Assembly: GCA_023412975.1 (NCBI GenBank)
Contig: JAEZRB010000117.1
Span: forward strand, 1-11,961
Direction of reading: 5' to 3'
DNA length: 11,961 nucleotides
Source: Bacteroidota bacterium
Lineage (GTDB): Bacteria > Bacteroidota > Bacteroidia > Chitinophagales > Chitinophagaceae
Each line of letters begins with the position of its first letter. The stretch's first letter is position 1. The notes beneath the pieces were generated by a model. The model ran no database searches and was not told the DNA's origin. It was given only the letters and a program-made list of their open reading frames with translations. The position numbers were made by a program, and so were the translations under genes. Shown piece by piece: positions 1-6,900 of this stretch.

Positions 1-735
1 GCTCTGGAGAACCCAAAACCATCGGCGATATTTGGCCTTCATGTACATCCCGGGCTGGAAGTTGGTAAAATGAGTTTTCGCGGTGGCCAGGTAATGGCCA
101 GCGCCGACGAGATCTATATTACGGTAAAAGGAAAAGGCGGCCATGCTGCGGCACCACATCTTTGTATTGATCCGATCCTGATTGCTTCGCACCTGGTTAT
201 CGGACTGCAGCAGCTAATCAGCCGAAACAATAATCCCCATAACCCAAGTGTTCTTTCCATCACAGCTTTCAATGGAGGCACGACAACCAATGTCATTCCC
301 GGTGAAGTGAAGTTAAAAGGTACTTTCAGGGCGATGAATGAAGAGTGGCGATTTAAAGCGCATGAATTGATACGGCAACTTTGTCATCTCCTGGTGCAGA
401 GTATGGGTGGTGAGATCGATTTGCATATCGACATCGGTTATCCTTCTGTTTACAATAACGAAGCGCTCAACAATATGGCAAGGGCGAAAGCAGAATTATA
501 TAAAGGCGCGGCCAATGTAGAAGAAACTGAAAAACGAATGGGAGCGGAAGATTTTGGATACTACACGCAAGTTATACCCGGCTGCTTTTACAGGCTGGGT
601 GTAATGAACGTAGAAAAAGGAATCGTATCCGGCGTGCATACGCCTACCTTTAATGTTGACGAGTCCGCGATTGAAACTGGCATGGGGATGATGGCCTGGC
701 TGGGTGCCAGTGCTGAGTTTAGCGATCTTTCTTAA
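1..735 (+). CDS. M20-family metallo-amidohydrolase (C-terminal part, 5' end outside window)
   Basis: The reading frame is open from base 1, and 244 codons are visible of a family that usually has about 390. M20 enzymes of the IAA-amino-acid/hippurate hydrolase group cleave N-acyl amino acids with a two-metal centre. Visible hallmarks, counting from base 1, are FGLHVHP (residues 11-17; its first His is a probable metal ligand), the start of the dimerisation or lid domain at VKGKGGHAAAPH (about residue 42 onward), GGTTTNVIP, the conserved GAEDFG (about 181-186), and SGVHTPTFNVDE with a probable metal-binding His near 213. The Cys-containing N-terminal metal site lies upstream of the window. An ATG at 70 is internal, because the homologous sequence continues in frame before it. 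No signal peptide can be judged. The family call is secure; the substrate cannot be told from sequence. Confidence 0.93.
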   Translation, partial: ALENPKPSAIFGLHVHPGLEVGKMSFRGGQVMASADEIYITVKGKGGHAAAPHLCIDPILIASHLVIGLQQLISRNNNPHNPSVLSITAFNGGTTTNVIPGEVKLKGTFRAMNEEWRFKAHELIRQLCHLLVQSMGGEIDLHIDIGYPSVYNNEALNNMARAKAELYKGAANVEETEKRMGAEDFGYYTQVIPGCFYRLGVMNVEKGIVSGVHTPTFNVDESAIETGMGMMAWLGASAEFSDLS

Positions 736-788
736 CGTTTTTTTAAATGGCCGTACAACAGGTGGTCCTGAACCGGCGTCTTTGTAAT

Positions 789-1049
789 ATGAGAATAAAA
801 AAACACCTGGCCATCTCTTCAGCGCTTCTATTTTCAGCGATGTTTTCATTTGCACAAAGTAATCGCGAACGCATTGAAAAAGCAATGTCTGATCCGAAAG
901 CGGCTGAACATTCTGCCAAAGCCGATGCCCGGGTGATAGATAAAAAAGTGATTGCAGATAGCACGAGTTTCAAATCCTCCGAGCCGATGTCGAAAAAAGA
1001 CAGGAAACGTTTTTTAAAACGCAGGAAAAAATCTTCTTCTGAAGAATAG
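789..1049 (+). CDS. small exported basic protein, unknown function
   Basis: I do not recognise a family. The frame is open from an ATG at 747, but the ATG at 789 is preferred because it directly opens a good signal peptide: MRIKK, a hydrophobic stretch, then FAQ at a likely signal peptidase I site near residue 23. The mature part of about 63 residues is hydrophilic and rich in Lys, Asp and Ser. It ends in a strongly basic run (KKDRKRFLKRRKK) followed by SSSEE. There is no Cys for a lipobox and no membrane segment after the signal. A TTTG at 781-784, five bases before the ATG, resembles part of a Bacteroidota -7 box, but the rest of the promoter is poor. The gene follows the M20 gene by 53 bases and could also be read from it. 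Confidence 0.6.
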   Translation: MRIKKHLAISSALLFSAMFSFAQSNRERIEKAMSDPKAAEHSAKADARVIDKKVIADSTSFKSSEPMSKKDRKRFLKRRKKSSSEE

Positions 1050-1050
1050 C

Positions 1051-1078
1051 TTGTACCACTCTTTTACCCCAGGTACAA
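1051..1078. terminator. inverted repeat between convergent genes, possible weak terminator
   Basis: A perfect 7-base inverted repeat, TTGTACC (1051-1057) and GGTACAA (1072-1078), has a 14-base loop. It sits in the 40-base gap between the convergent genes ending at 1049 and 1090. Neither side has a clear T-run after the stem, so intrinsic termination is only suggested by position. Confidence 0.3.
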
Positions 1079-1089
1079 TAATTCCACGA

Positions 1090-2427
1090 TCAGAACTTCC
1101 TGGGTTCCACCATACCCTTAAAGGAATTATCCAGCTTATTATTGGTGGCTTTGATCTGTGGATCGAGGATGTATTCTTCCTCCGCCTGCATCCTGAACGC
1201 GCCGGTGCCGATATATTTTAATGCACTGGCCAGGCATGATTCAGTTATATCACCCCAGTCTTTGTCAAGACCATCAGCGACAGTATTATTTAGCTCGAAA
1301 CCATTGAAATAATTTCCCTGGCCGACTTTATTCGTGCTCCGGGATGATACAGGGAAAATATACCAGTCACCAACCGGGATGGCAAAATATCCCACTGGTT
1401 TACCGTAAGTGCGGCTCGGTCCGACGAGAATTACATCCATATAAGGTTTCAGGTTATTAATCAAAAGCTCACTTGCGGATGCGGAGTTGTTGCTCACGAT
1501 AATAAATACCCGCGGCAGGTTCAGCGTGCCTTTCTTCGAATAATTGACCGCGCTGTTATACTGGGAATATTTTTCGTTGTACTCCTGTTTCATCATCAGG
1601 TTGCCATTGGCCGCGCTACTTACAAGGTAATCGGCGAGCTCACGCTGGTACAATACAAACCCACCACCATTGTAGCGAAGATCAAGGATCACGTCATCCA
1701 CGCCCTGCGAACTGAAACGATTAAAAACACGCTGGAACTCGGTCATTGTTTGAAGCGAATCGCCCAGGAATGAATTGTAGACCATATAACCCGCTTTCTT
1801 TGCACCAACTGTATATATAGTGTCAAGGGCGAGCGGCAGATCCTGGTAGGAGGCTGCGGTCAATGGAATCTCCACCGTACTTCCATCAGGCTTTTCAAAT
1901 TTCAGGGTTACATTACTGGCGTAATAAATCGCGTTCACGATTGCGTCGGCGTTGGCTGTAGTAACGTTAGTACCTCCATTGATGGCAACGATCCGCCAGC
2001 CCCGGCGTATACCGGCCAGGCCGGCAGGAGATGCTTTCTCAACCATCCGCACCCTGAGATCATTTTGCTGCCGAAAAAAAACGTTAATTCCGAAATCTTT
2101 GGAGATCCCGGCACTCAAATTATCCCATTCGGCCTGTTTTACGGCAAAACTCCAGCGGTCAACCGGAGCAGTGAAGCCGGGTTCCTTACTATAGACCCGG
2201 ATGGCTTCCATGATCTCGTTGGGATCTGAATAGCCACGTTGTTTAAAATCTGATGGGATCTGGCCGTACCATAAATAGATGTCACGGGCATAAGATATCG
2301 AGGTATCTTTTATCTTATCCGCCTCGGTAGCAGCCGGTGGATTGGGTTGATCGTCACCATTATTCTTCTTACACGAAAAAGCAAAGACCAATAGCCCTAA
2401 AATCAATAAATTGAATTTATTTCTCAT
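1090..2427 (-). CDS. S41 (C-terminal processing type) peptidase, lipoprotein with PDZ domain
   Basis: A serine endoprotease of the Tsp/CtpA family, probably anchored in the outer membrane by lipid. The frame extends to 2490, but the ATG at 2427 is chosen because it opens a lipoprotein signal (MRNKF, hydrophobic core, FAFSC) with the lipid Cys at residue 19. KKNNGDD follows the Cys, the kind of charged stretch seen on Bacteroidota lipoproteins sent to the surface. Numbering from this start, a PDZ-like domain covers about 107-184 (VEKASPAGLAGIRRGWRIVAING), and LRYNGGG is at 250-256. By alignment with Tsp, the catalytic pair is the middle Ser of SASASE (about S317) and Lys of TYGKP (about K343), so it looks active. 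The protein is 445 residues long. The gene is monocistronic and converges with the small exported gene. The substrate is unknown. Confidence 0.9.
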   Translation of the reverse strand: MRNKFNLLILGLLVFAFSCKKNNGDDQPNPPAATEADKIKDTSISYARDIYLWYGQIPSDFKQRGYSDPNEIMEAIRVYSKEPGFTAPVDRWSFAVKQAEWDNLSAGISKDFGINVFFRQQNDLRVRMVEKASPAGLAGIRRGWRIVAINGGTNVTTANADAIVNAIYYASNVTLKFEKPDGSTVEIPLTAASYQDLPLALDTIYTVGAKKAGYMVYNSFLGDSLQTMTEFQRVFNRFSSQGVDDVILDLRYNGGGFVLYQRELADYLVSSAANGNLMMKQEYNEKYSQYNSAVNYSKKGTLNLPRVFIIVSNNSASASELLINNLKPYMDVILVGPSRTYGKPVGYFAIPVGDWYIFPVSSRSTNKVGQGNYFNGFELNNTVADGLDKDWGDITESCLASALKYIGTGAFRMQAEEEYILDPQIKATNNKLDNSFKGMVEPRKF

Positions 2428-2450
2428 ATGAAGATCCCATAATTTAGATA

Positions 2451-2484
2451 TAAACGTATTTGCCCTGCCGGGCGTTGTGTCCAA
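2451..2484 (-). promoter_or_regulatory. possible promoter of the S41 peptidase gene
   Basis: On the minus strand, TTG (2484-2482) lies 23 bases upstream of TACGTTTA (2458-2451), which differs from the Bacteroidota -7 consensus TAnnTTTG only in the last base. The expected transcript start would be roughly 18 bases before the ATG at 2427. The spacing is at the upper limit, so this is tentative. Confidence 0.35.
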
Positions 2485-2669
2485 ACTCAAACATCGACAT
2501 TTTTAACGAAATCCGTGTAGAAAGTCAAAAACCGCGCCTTTCTAAACGGAAAAGTTAACCTGGAACGATTCCAAACCCCGGCAAGCGCCGAATCTGATTC
2601 TTTAAACCTTGAAAATGGCTGAGAGTTGCATGGTTTGGGAGGTGGTCTCTTAAGCATGGATAAATTGAA

Positions 2670-2768
2670 CCACGGCGGGCTCGAAGAGCACAGCGAAGAA
2701 TCTGCTAAGAAAATAGATCATGAGACAAAACGCAGTACACATCGCAGTGACCGCTGTGTGCGCTGTGG
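2670..2768. repeat. structured inverted-repeat element in the gene-free stretch 2428-2811
   Basis: The 384 bases between the S41 start codon and the ABC permease stop hold no credible gene. The element in it has an outer arm CCACGGCG (2670-2677) pairing with CGCTGTGG (2761-2768) through one G-U, and an inner arm CACAGCG (2689-2695) pairing perfectly with CGCTGTG (2752-2758). A separate small hairpin GCTC-GAA-GAGC (2679-2689) sits between the left arms. CGCAGT occurs twice in the central loop (2731 and 2743). The CGCTGTG-type wording recalls degenerate intergenic repeats common in Bacteroidota genomes. It could also lie in the 3' end of the ABC operon transcript. No T-run marks it as a classical terminator. 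Outside it, nothing beyond the possible S41 promoter is evident. Confidence 0.5.
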
Positions 2769-2811
2769 TTTCTTAACACCTAAACCCTGGTCAGCTCAAG
2801 AAATTCTCCAA

Positions 2812-3594
2812 TTAGCCTCGTTCTTTTCTAAATCGTAGATCAAGAAATGCGATCAATGTGAAGAAAGCAAAATACCCAATGGAATTTAACTCATGATTTC
2901 TCAGCAGGGGGCCCATTAACTCGGTCTTGTCCTGACTTACATTCATGAAGGTGAGAAATGGGAAAGCATAAGGCAGTTTGTCGACATGCTCCCAAGGAGA
3001 AAGTATCATCGATGCCACCAACATACCCAAGCCAATCCCGATTGGGACAATAAAGTTCTTAAACCGCAGCCCAAGCCAGTATTGTATAGCAACAATTCCC
3101 AGCAGTGAAACAAATGTTTTGAAATTCAGTTTGAGCAACATCATCCAGCCAATACTCTTGTCCAAAAAGGTATATTTCGGGTAAATCAAATTAGAAATCA
3201 CACCCGCCAACACCATCAGCACATTGAACATGATAAAAAGAAACACGATCATCATCAGTATTGATGCAAACTTTGAAAAAAAGACATTACCGGTCGACTG
3301 GGGTGATGCAAAAACCTGTTTCCAGGTATTGTTCTTAAATTCTATTTGGGGGATCAGGCTGCATATCAGGATCACAAACATCGGTAGCAGGAACGCTGAA
3401 AAAGCCTGGTAGCCCTGGACAAAATGCAAGTCCCATGGATTCGATTCGAAACGGGCATAATTCTTTTCCGGCTTTAGTGTATAAATCAGGAAGAAAATAA
3501 GCGGTATTACAGCCGAACCAAGCAGGCTCAGCCAAAAAGACGCACTTCTCCGGGTTTTGATAATTTCTGCCCTGGTGGATATTATAAAACTCAT
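2812..3594 (-). CDS. ABC-2 type transporter permease (second module)
   Basis: The 260-residue integral membrane subunit shows about six hydrophobic segments, near residues 17-38, 62-82, 108-133, 150-172, 178-198 and 238-255. The cytoplasmic motif EFKNNTWKQVFASPQS followed by FFSK (about 85-108) is typical of ABC-2 permeases of the bacitracin/lantibiotic-immunity type (BcrB/MutG-like group). Its ATG (3594-3592) overlaps the TGA of the ATPase gene upstream as ATGA, so translation of the two is probably coupled and they form one transporter. It is the last gene of the seven-gene minus-strand run. The exported substrate cannot be read from the sequence; resistance to a peptide antibiotic is one possibility by family, not shown here. 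Confidence 0.88.
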   Translation of the reverse strand: MSFIISTRAEIIKTRRSASFWLSLLGSAVIPLIFFLIYTLKPEKNYARFESNPWDLHFVQGYQAFSAFLLPMFVILICSLIPQIEFKNNTWKQVFASPQSTGNVFFSKFASILMMIVFLFIMFNVLMVLAGVISNLIYPKYTFLDKSIGWMMLLKLNFKTFVSLLGIVAIQYWLGLRFKNFIVPIGIGLGMLVASMILSPWEHVDKLPYAFPFLTFMNVSQDKTELMGPLLRNHELNSIGYFAFFTLIAFLDLRFRKERG

Positions 3595-4511
3595 GGATTA
3601 ACAGATGTGATGTCAAGAAATAATTGTTCAAGATCGTTTTGTTGCGGATGCAACGCGTAAACACCCAGCCCGCTTTGTACAAGCATTTTATTAATGTCCG
3701 CAGTCTGTTCCCTGCTTTCAAAGGGAAGTGTTAATTTTCCATTCACCGATTTGACCTGGTAAGATTCCAGCAACCTTGCGGCCGATACATTATCGTTGGT
3801 TTCGATCTCCAGCGAAGTTTGCCTTGTTTTCATCTGTTGCAATTCACTCAAAGGTCCCTGGAAAAGCATTTTACCTTTGTGTATGATACCCACATGTGTT
3901 GCCATTCTCTCCACTTCGTTGAGGATATGGCTGGATACAACTACCGTGGTGCCATGCTCCACGTTCAGCTTGCGAATGAGTTCCCTTGTTTCAATGATAC
4001 CGTTTGGATCAAGACCATTGGTGGGTTCGTCCAATATCAGGAGTTCCGGCTGATGTAAAAGGGCGATAGCAATTGATAGTCTCTGTTTCATGCCCAGCGA
4101 GAATTGCCTGGCCTTCTTTCTCCCGGTCTGGTCAAGGCCTACGATCTTCAACACTTCATCGATACGGCTTTTATCCACTTTGTAAACCAGGCGATATATT
4201 TCGAGATTTTCTTTAGCTGTAAGATGCAGGTAAAGCGAGGGTTGTTCGATCAGGGATCCGAGCCGCTTCAGGATCTCGATCCGATTTGAATTAAAATCCT
4301 GTCCAAATATGCGGAGCCTGCCCTGCTGGTTTTTCAACAGGCCAAGTAACAATCGCAGTGTCGTTGTCTTCCCCGCGCCATTGGGGCCCAAAAAACCATA
4401 GATGCTTCCTTTCGGCACCACCAGGTTGATATCATCCAATGTCTTTGTCCCATTGCGAAAGGAATAATTCAGGTTGGTGGTTTCAATAACCGGGATATGC
4501 ATAATGATCAT
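3591..4511 (-). CDS. ABC transporter ATP-binding protein, BcrA/NatA-like (second module)
   Basis: A 306-residue ATPase that should power the permease encoded next. Motifs in order are Walker A GPNGAGKTT (42-50), Q-loop IEQPSLY (Q90), signature FSLGMKQRL (137-145), Walker B LLILDEP (157-163), D-loop GLDP, and switch His in SSH (H195). LSLG-type signatures and the C-terminal DLEQLFLDIT are typical of the bacitracin-export BcrA subgroup, unlike the YtrB-like ATPase at 7731-6901. A second Met at residue 4 (ATG at 4502) is an alternative start. It lies 22 bases after the beta-rich membrane protein gene and overlaps the permease gene by four bases. All catalytic residues are present. Confidence 0.93.
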   Translation of the reverse strand: MIIMHIPVIETTNLNYSFRNGTKTLDDINLVVPKGSIYGFLGPNGAGKTTTLRLLLGLLKNQQGRLRIFGQDFNSNRIEILKRLGSLIEQPSLYLHLTAKENLEIYRLVYKVDKSRIDEVLKIVGLDQTGRKKARQFSLGMKQRLSIAIALLHQPELLILDEPTNGLDPNGIIETRELIRKLNVEHGTTVVVSSHILNEVERMATHVGIIHKGKMLFQGPLSELQQMKTRQTSLEIETNDNVSAARLLESYQVKSVNGKLTLPFESREQTADINKMLVQSGLGVYALHPQQNDLEQLFLDITSVNP

Positions 4512-4533
4512 TTTAATTCGTTAGTCACGTTTT

Positions 4534-5289
4534 CTATTGCACAACAGGCTGGTTCAGCTGCTTCAGGTAATGCCATCCCGCATTTACAGTGGAACTGTCA
4601 GAAAGAGTGCCCTGCAGACGGCTCACAATAGCCTGCGTGCTTATATTAAGTATGGATTTACCAACTGCATCCACCTTCATTTCTTTTATGTTCACTTCTT
4701 TGCCGATGAACAGGCCACCGTTTTCGACCCTGGCGGAAAGGTTATTCATCACAATGGGCTTTCTGCCACGTCTCGGTTGATATTCCTCGTCATCTGGCGC
4801 ACCCATGTTCAACTGGCTCGTCCCCTTCAAATCCAGGCTTAAGTTTTTAGTACCCGTTGAATCGAAAGAAAGCAGGTTGATTTCCGTGTTTTCTGCCTCC
4901 ATTTGCTCCAGGTCAGGAAGTGCAAGGTTTAAATAAACGTCACTATTAGAATCCTTACCCGTGCCTGCGGTACTGATATATCGAATGACCAGTACATCGC
5001 CTTCGCGATTCAGGCTGATACTGTCGCTTTGCCCCTTGTAGTAACGATATGATGCGGAATCGGCCTGGCTGAGGTTCACTTTGAACCCTGCTTCAGCAGG
5101 AGCAACAATCCTGATCGCCTTCAGCGCTTCGGTCTTACCGGTTTCCCAGTTATTATACTCAAACGAATCACGGCTTATCATCCTGAAATCATCATTCCGG
5201 ATCTTGCTTTTAAATGACATAAAAATCATAGCCGGAACCAGGAAGACGACCAGGAAAAAGCCAGCTAATATTTTGGTGCTAGTGTTCAT
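4534..5289 (-). CDS. membrane-anchored or exported beta-rich protein, possibly GIN-domain (DUF2807)-like
   Basis: The frame extends to 5337 inside the GntR gene. The ATG at 5289 is preferred: it lies 16 bases after the GntR stop and opens an N-terminal hydrophobic helix (about residues 5-27, TKILAGFFLVVFLVPAMIFM) preceded by a Lys. This gives 251 residues, one N-terminal membrane anchor or uncleaved signal, and an extracytoplasmic body. The body has alternating short beta-like stretches, such as DVYLNLALPDLEQMEAENTE, LSLDLKGTSQLNM and MKVDAVGKSILNIST. This layout recalls the GIN/DUF2807 beta-helix proteins frequent in Bacteroidota, but the match is by eye only. An internal charged insert (DDEEYQPRRGRKP) interrupts the repeats. 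There is no lipobox Cys. Its place between the regulator and the second ABC ATPase suggests a sensing or accessory role; this is inference. Confidence 0.75.
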   Translation of the reverse strand: MNTSTKILAGFFLVVFLVPAMIFMSFKSKIRNDDFRMISRDSFEYNNWETGKTEALKAIRIVAPAEAGFKVNLSQADSASYRYYKGQSDSISLNREGDVLVIRYISTAGTGKDSNSDVYLNLALPDLEQMEAENTEINLLSFDSTGTKNLSLDLKGTSQLNMGAPDDEEYQPRRGRKPIVMNNLSARVENGGLFIGKEVNIKEMKVDAVGKSILNISTQAIVSRLQGTLSDSSTVNAGWHYLKQLNQPVVQ

Positions 5290-5305
5290 GAAAACGTATT
5301 TATAA

Positions 5306-5680
5306 TTAAGCGGCGTAATTTTTTTTGAACTTTTCAAACCTTGTTTTTAGGTCTTCGATCTCTATTCCAAGCATGTGCATGATGCGGAAGACAGCAGGCA
5401 TTTCCTTTTCGGTAAACTCGTTTTTACGATACGCCATTGCATTCTGAAGGCCATTTTCTGTAATAAAATAACCTATTCCGCGCTTATCGTAAATAATCTC
5501 CTGTTGCTTCAGGAATTCGTAGGTGCGGGCCACCGTATTGGGATTCACTTCAAGTTGAACCGCCAATTCCCTAACACTGGGTATTTTGGTTTCCGCCAGC
5601 CACTCCTTGAGCAATACTTTTTCGCACACGTAGTCAGCGATCTGTAAGTAAATGGCCTGTCCGCTATTATTAAATTGCAT
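5306..5680 (-). CDS. GntR-family transcriptional regulator, YtrA subfamily
   Basis: A short DNA-binding repressor of 124 residues. The winged helix-turn-helix covers about residues 7-75: IYLQIADYVCEKVL, then IPSVRELAVQLEVNPNTVARTY (recognition helix region), then the wing KRGIGYFI. Only about 45 mainly helical residues follow, ending in FEKFKKNYAA. That is the small dimerisation tail of YtrA-type members, not the large ligand-binding domain of FadR or HutC types. YtrA members usually control their own operon of ABC transporter genes, and this gene sits inside such a run, 53 bases after one permease gene and 16 bases before the beta-rich protein. I see no TAnnTTTG box in the gap upstream, so it is probably read from the promoter at 7770-7799 and acts on the inverted repeat there. 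Confidence 0.9.
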   Translation of the reverse strand: MQFNNSGQAIYLQIADYVCEKVLLKEWLAETKIPSVRELAVQLEVNPNTVARTYEFLKQQEIIYDKRGIGYFITENGLQNAMAYRKNEFTEKEMPAVFRIMHMLGIEIEDLKTRFEKFKKNYAA

Positions 5681-5733
5681 AATGCATTTTTTTCAATTCA
5701 CTAATTGTTTTGAATCTTCCGTTAATATCCATG

Positions 5734-6546
5734 TCAGACCTGTTTTTCTTTCAACCTGAACCAGGCAACAACCCAGAATACCGGTGCCCAAATAAACCTT
5801 GTGGAGTATTCGAGCAGGTTTTTTATAAATGGTGAAAGCTCATAACTTTTATAGGTGGAGGCCATGGGATTGGCAGTATCAATAGCCACGAGCCTTGAAC
5901 CCTGCCATGCCAGATTCGAACCGAAAGAGTTGCCGGAATACAATTCCGAGATATAATACACAAACAGGAAAATAAGCAGGGCACCGATGATGGTGGTGAT
6001 CACAAAGGAATATTTTGAGAAATAAACCGATCCCATGATATAAAAAGCCTGCACCGCAAAAAAACCACACATGGTATTAAACATCATTTCACCGAAGCCA
6101 CCACTAAAATCCGACTGCCGGTAAGTATACTTTGACGGGAACCGGTATACCAGGTCATTGATATAAAAATCGGCCGCTGTTTTCACCAGGAAGAAACAAG
6201 CGCAATAAATCAATGTAAACACGATGGTGGTATAAAATATAACCGTGATCAGTTTCTCGAGATGGCTTGCCGGAAAACTCAGCCAGTAGGTACCCTTAGG
6301 TTTTTCACCCAGCATATTAAACGACATGCTCGCAAAAACAGCACCTGTAATGAAAATACCTCCAATAAAGATGAGGTAAGCGATATCCTCATGGAAATTG
6401 TTCCCATCTGTCAATACCCAAAAGGTAAACACCAGTCCCATCAACCCCAATAAGGCTAGAGCGGAGAAAAAATAAAGCCTGGAATTTTCAAACCAGTGTT
6501 TCCGGATAAGCTGGATCAATCGGGAGAAACTGAAAGTCGTTGTCAT
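5734..6546 (-). CDS. ABC transporter permease (first module)
   Basis: A 270-residue membrane protein with about six hydrophobic segments (near 24-46, 56-77, 98-120, 156-176, 178-200 and 250-264). FPASHLEKLI (91-100) after the second segment is a motif I associate with Bacteroidota permeases that partner YtrB-like ATPases, and is probably the cytoplasmic coupling region. It starts with MTTTFSFSR and ends in basic RLKEKQV. It follows the 92-residue gene by 29 bases and should pair with the ATPase at 7731-6901. It is not similar by eye to the second permease (3594-2812), so the two modules are not recent duplicates of each other. The substrate is unknown. Confidence 0.8.
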   Translation of the reverse strand: MTTTFSFSRLIQLIRKHWFENSRLYFFSALALLGLMGLVFTFWVLTDGNNFHEDIAYLIFIGGIFITGAVFASMSFNMLGEKPKGTYWLSFPASHLEKLITVIFYTTIVFTLIYCACFFLVKTAADFYINDLVYRFPSKYTYRQSDFSGGFGEMMFNTMCGFFAVQAFYIMGSVYFSKYSFVITTIIGALLIFLFVYYISELYSGNSFGSNLAWQGSRLVAIDTANPMASTYKSYELSPFIKNLLEYSTRFIWAPVFWVVAWFRLKEKQV

Positions 6547-6575
6547 ATCAATAATAGGTTTATGAACTGCTATTC

Positions 6576-6854
6576 TTATTGTAAAATTGAACGGATCGGG
6601 TCAGCGCTGGTAACGATTCTTTCATACCGCAGCGCAGACGCTTTTTGCTTTTCTTCTTTGGTCATTTCCGTCCGGATGATCTCCCTTTCCCCGGCAACAT
6701 GCTGATCTGCACGATCAGACGCGGTCAGGAAAAAAGTAAAGAGCAGTGCCAGTAGCAACAGCAATGTCAGCGGTGACAATAGCGCAGGCTTCAGGCCATC
6801 ATTATCATTCCTGGTTCGTCGCAGGGCCCTGGAAGAATTGAAAGCGGTAGTCAT
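6576..6854 (-). CDS. 92-residue single-helix protein; looks like a permease-start/ATPase-end remnant or fusion
   Basis: No known family is recognised. It has a basic N-terminus, one long hydrophobic helix (about residues 25-45, rich in Leu, ending LLFTFF) and a charged tail, so the tail is probably extracytoplasmic if the helix inserts. The ends mirror the neighbouring genes. MTTAFNSSR matches the start of the following permease (MTTTFSFSR), and both then have LFTF or VFTF at the end of the first helix. IVTSADPIRSILQ matches the end of the preceding ATPase (IVTNGEAIRSVFQ). The tail similarity runs ungapped over about 34 residues with 13 identities. The gene sits between these two genes, 46 bases after one and 29 before the other. 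The frame is intact, so it may still be translated; a conserved small accessory subunit is the alternative. Confidence 0.6.
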   Translation of the reverse strand: MTTAFNSSRALRRTRNDNDGLKPALLSPLTLLLLLALLFTFFLTASDRADQHVAGEREIIRTEMTKEEKQKASALRYERIVTSADPIRSILQ

Positions 6855-6883
6855 GAGTGATAATTTTGAAGGTTGAACAGGTT

Positions 6884-6897
6884 TAATGGTTAATGGT
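6884..6897. repeat. two tandem copies of a 7-base unit between ATPase and small gene
   Basis: TAATGGT occurs twice head to tail (6884-6890 and 6891-6897) in the 46-base gap after the YtrB-like ATPase stop codon. It is too short to suggest a function. Confidence 0.5.
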
Positions 6898-6900
6898 TCT

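Noticed and set aside
496..885. Minus-strand open frame of 129 codons overlapping the M20 gene and the small exported gene
   Set aside because: It lies antisense to a frame with clear M20 motifs and to a good signal peptide. Its own translation shows no recognisable pattern.
2428..2490. Longer N-terminus for the S41 peptidase, starting at 2490
   Set aside because: The extra 21 residues would bury the lipoprotein signal that starts at the ATG at 2427, and they overlap the likely promoter.
2626..2838. Plus-strand open frame of 70 codons in the gene-free stretch
   Set aside because: It runs over the inverted-repeat element and into the end of the permease gene on the other strand. The translation is low-complexity, rich in His, Arg and Ser, with no domain-like pattern or start signal.
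3335..3721. Minus-strand open frame of 128 codons across the second ATPase-permease junction
   Set aside because: It is an out-of-frame shadow of two genes with clear motifs and an ATGA coupling at 3591-3594.
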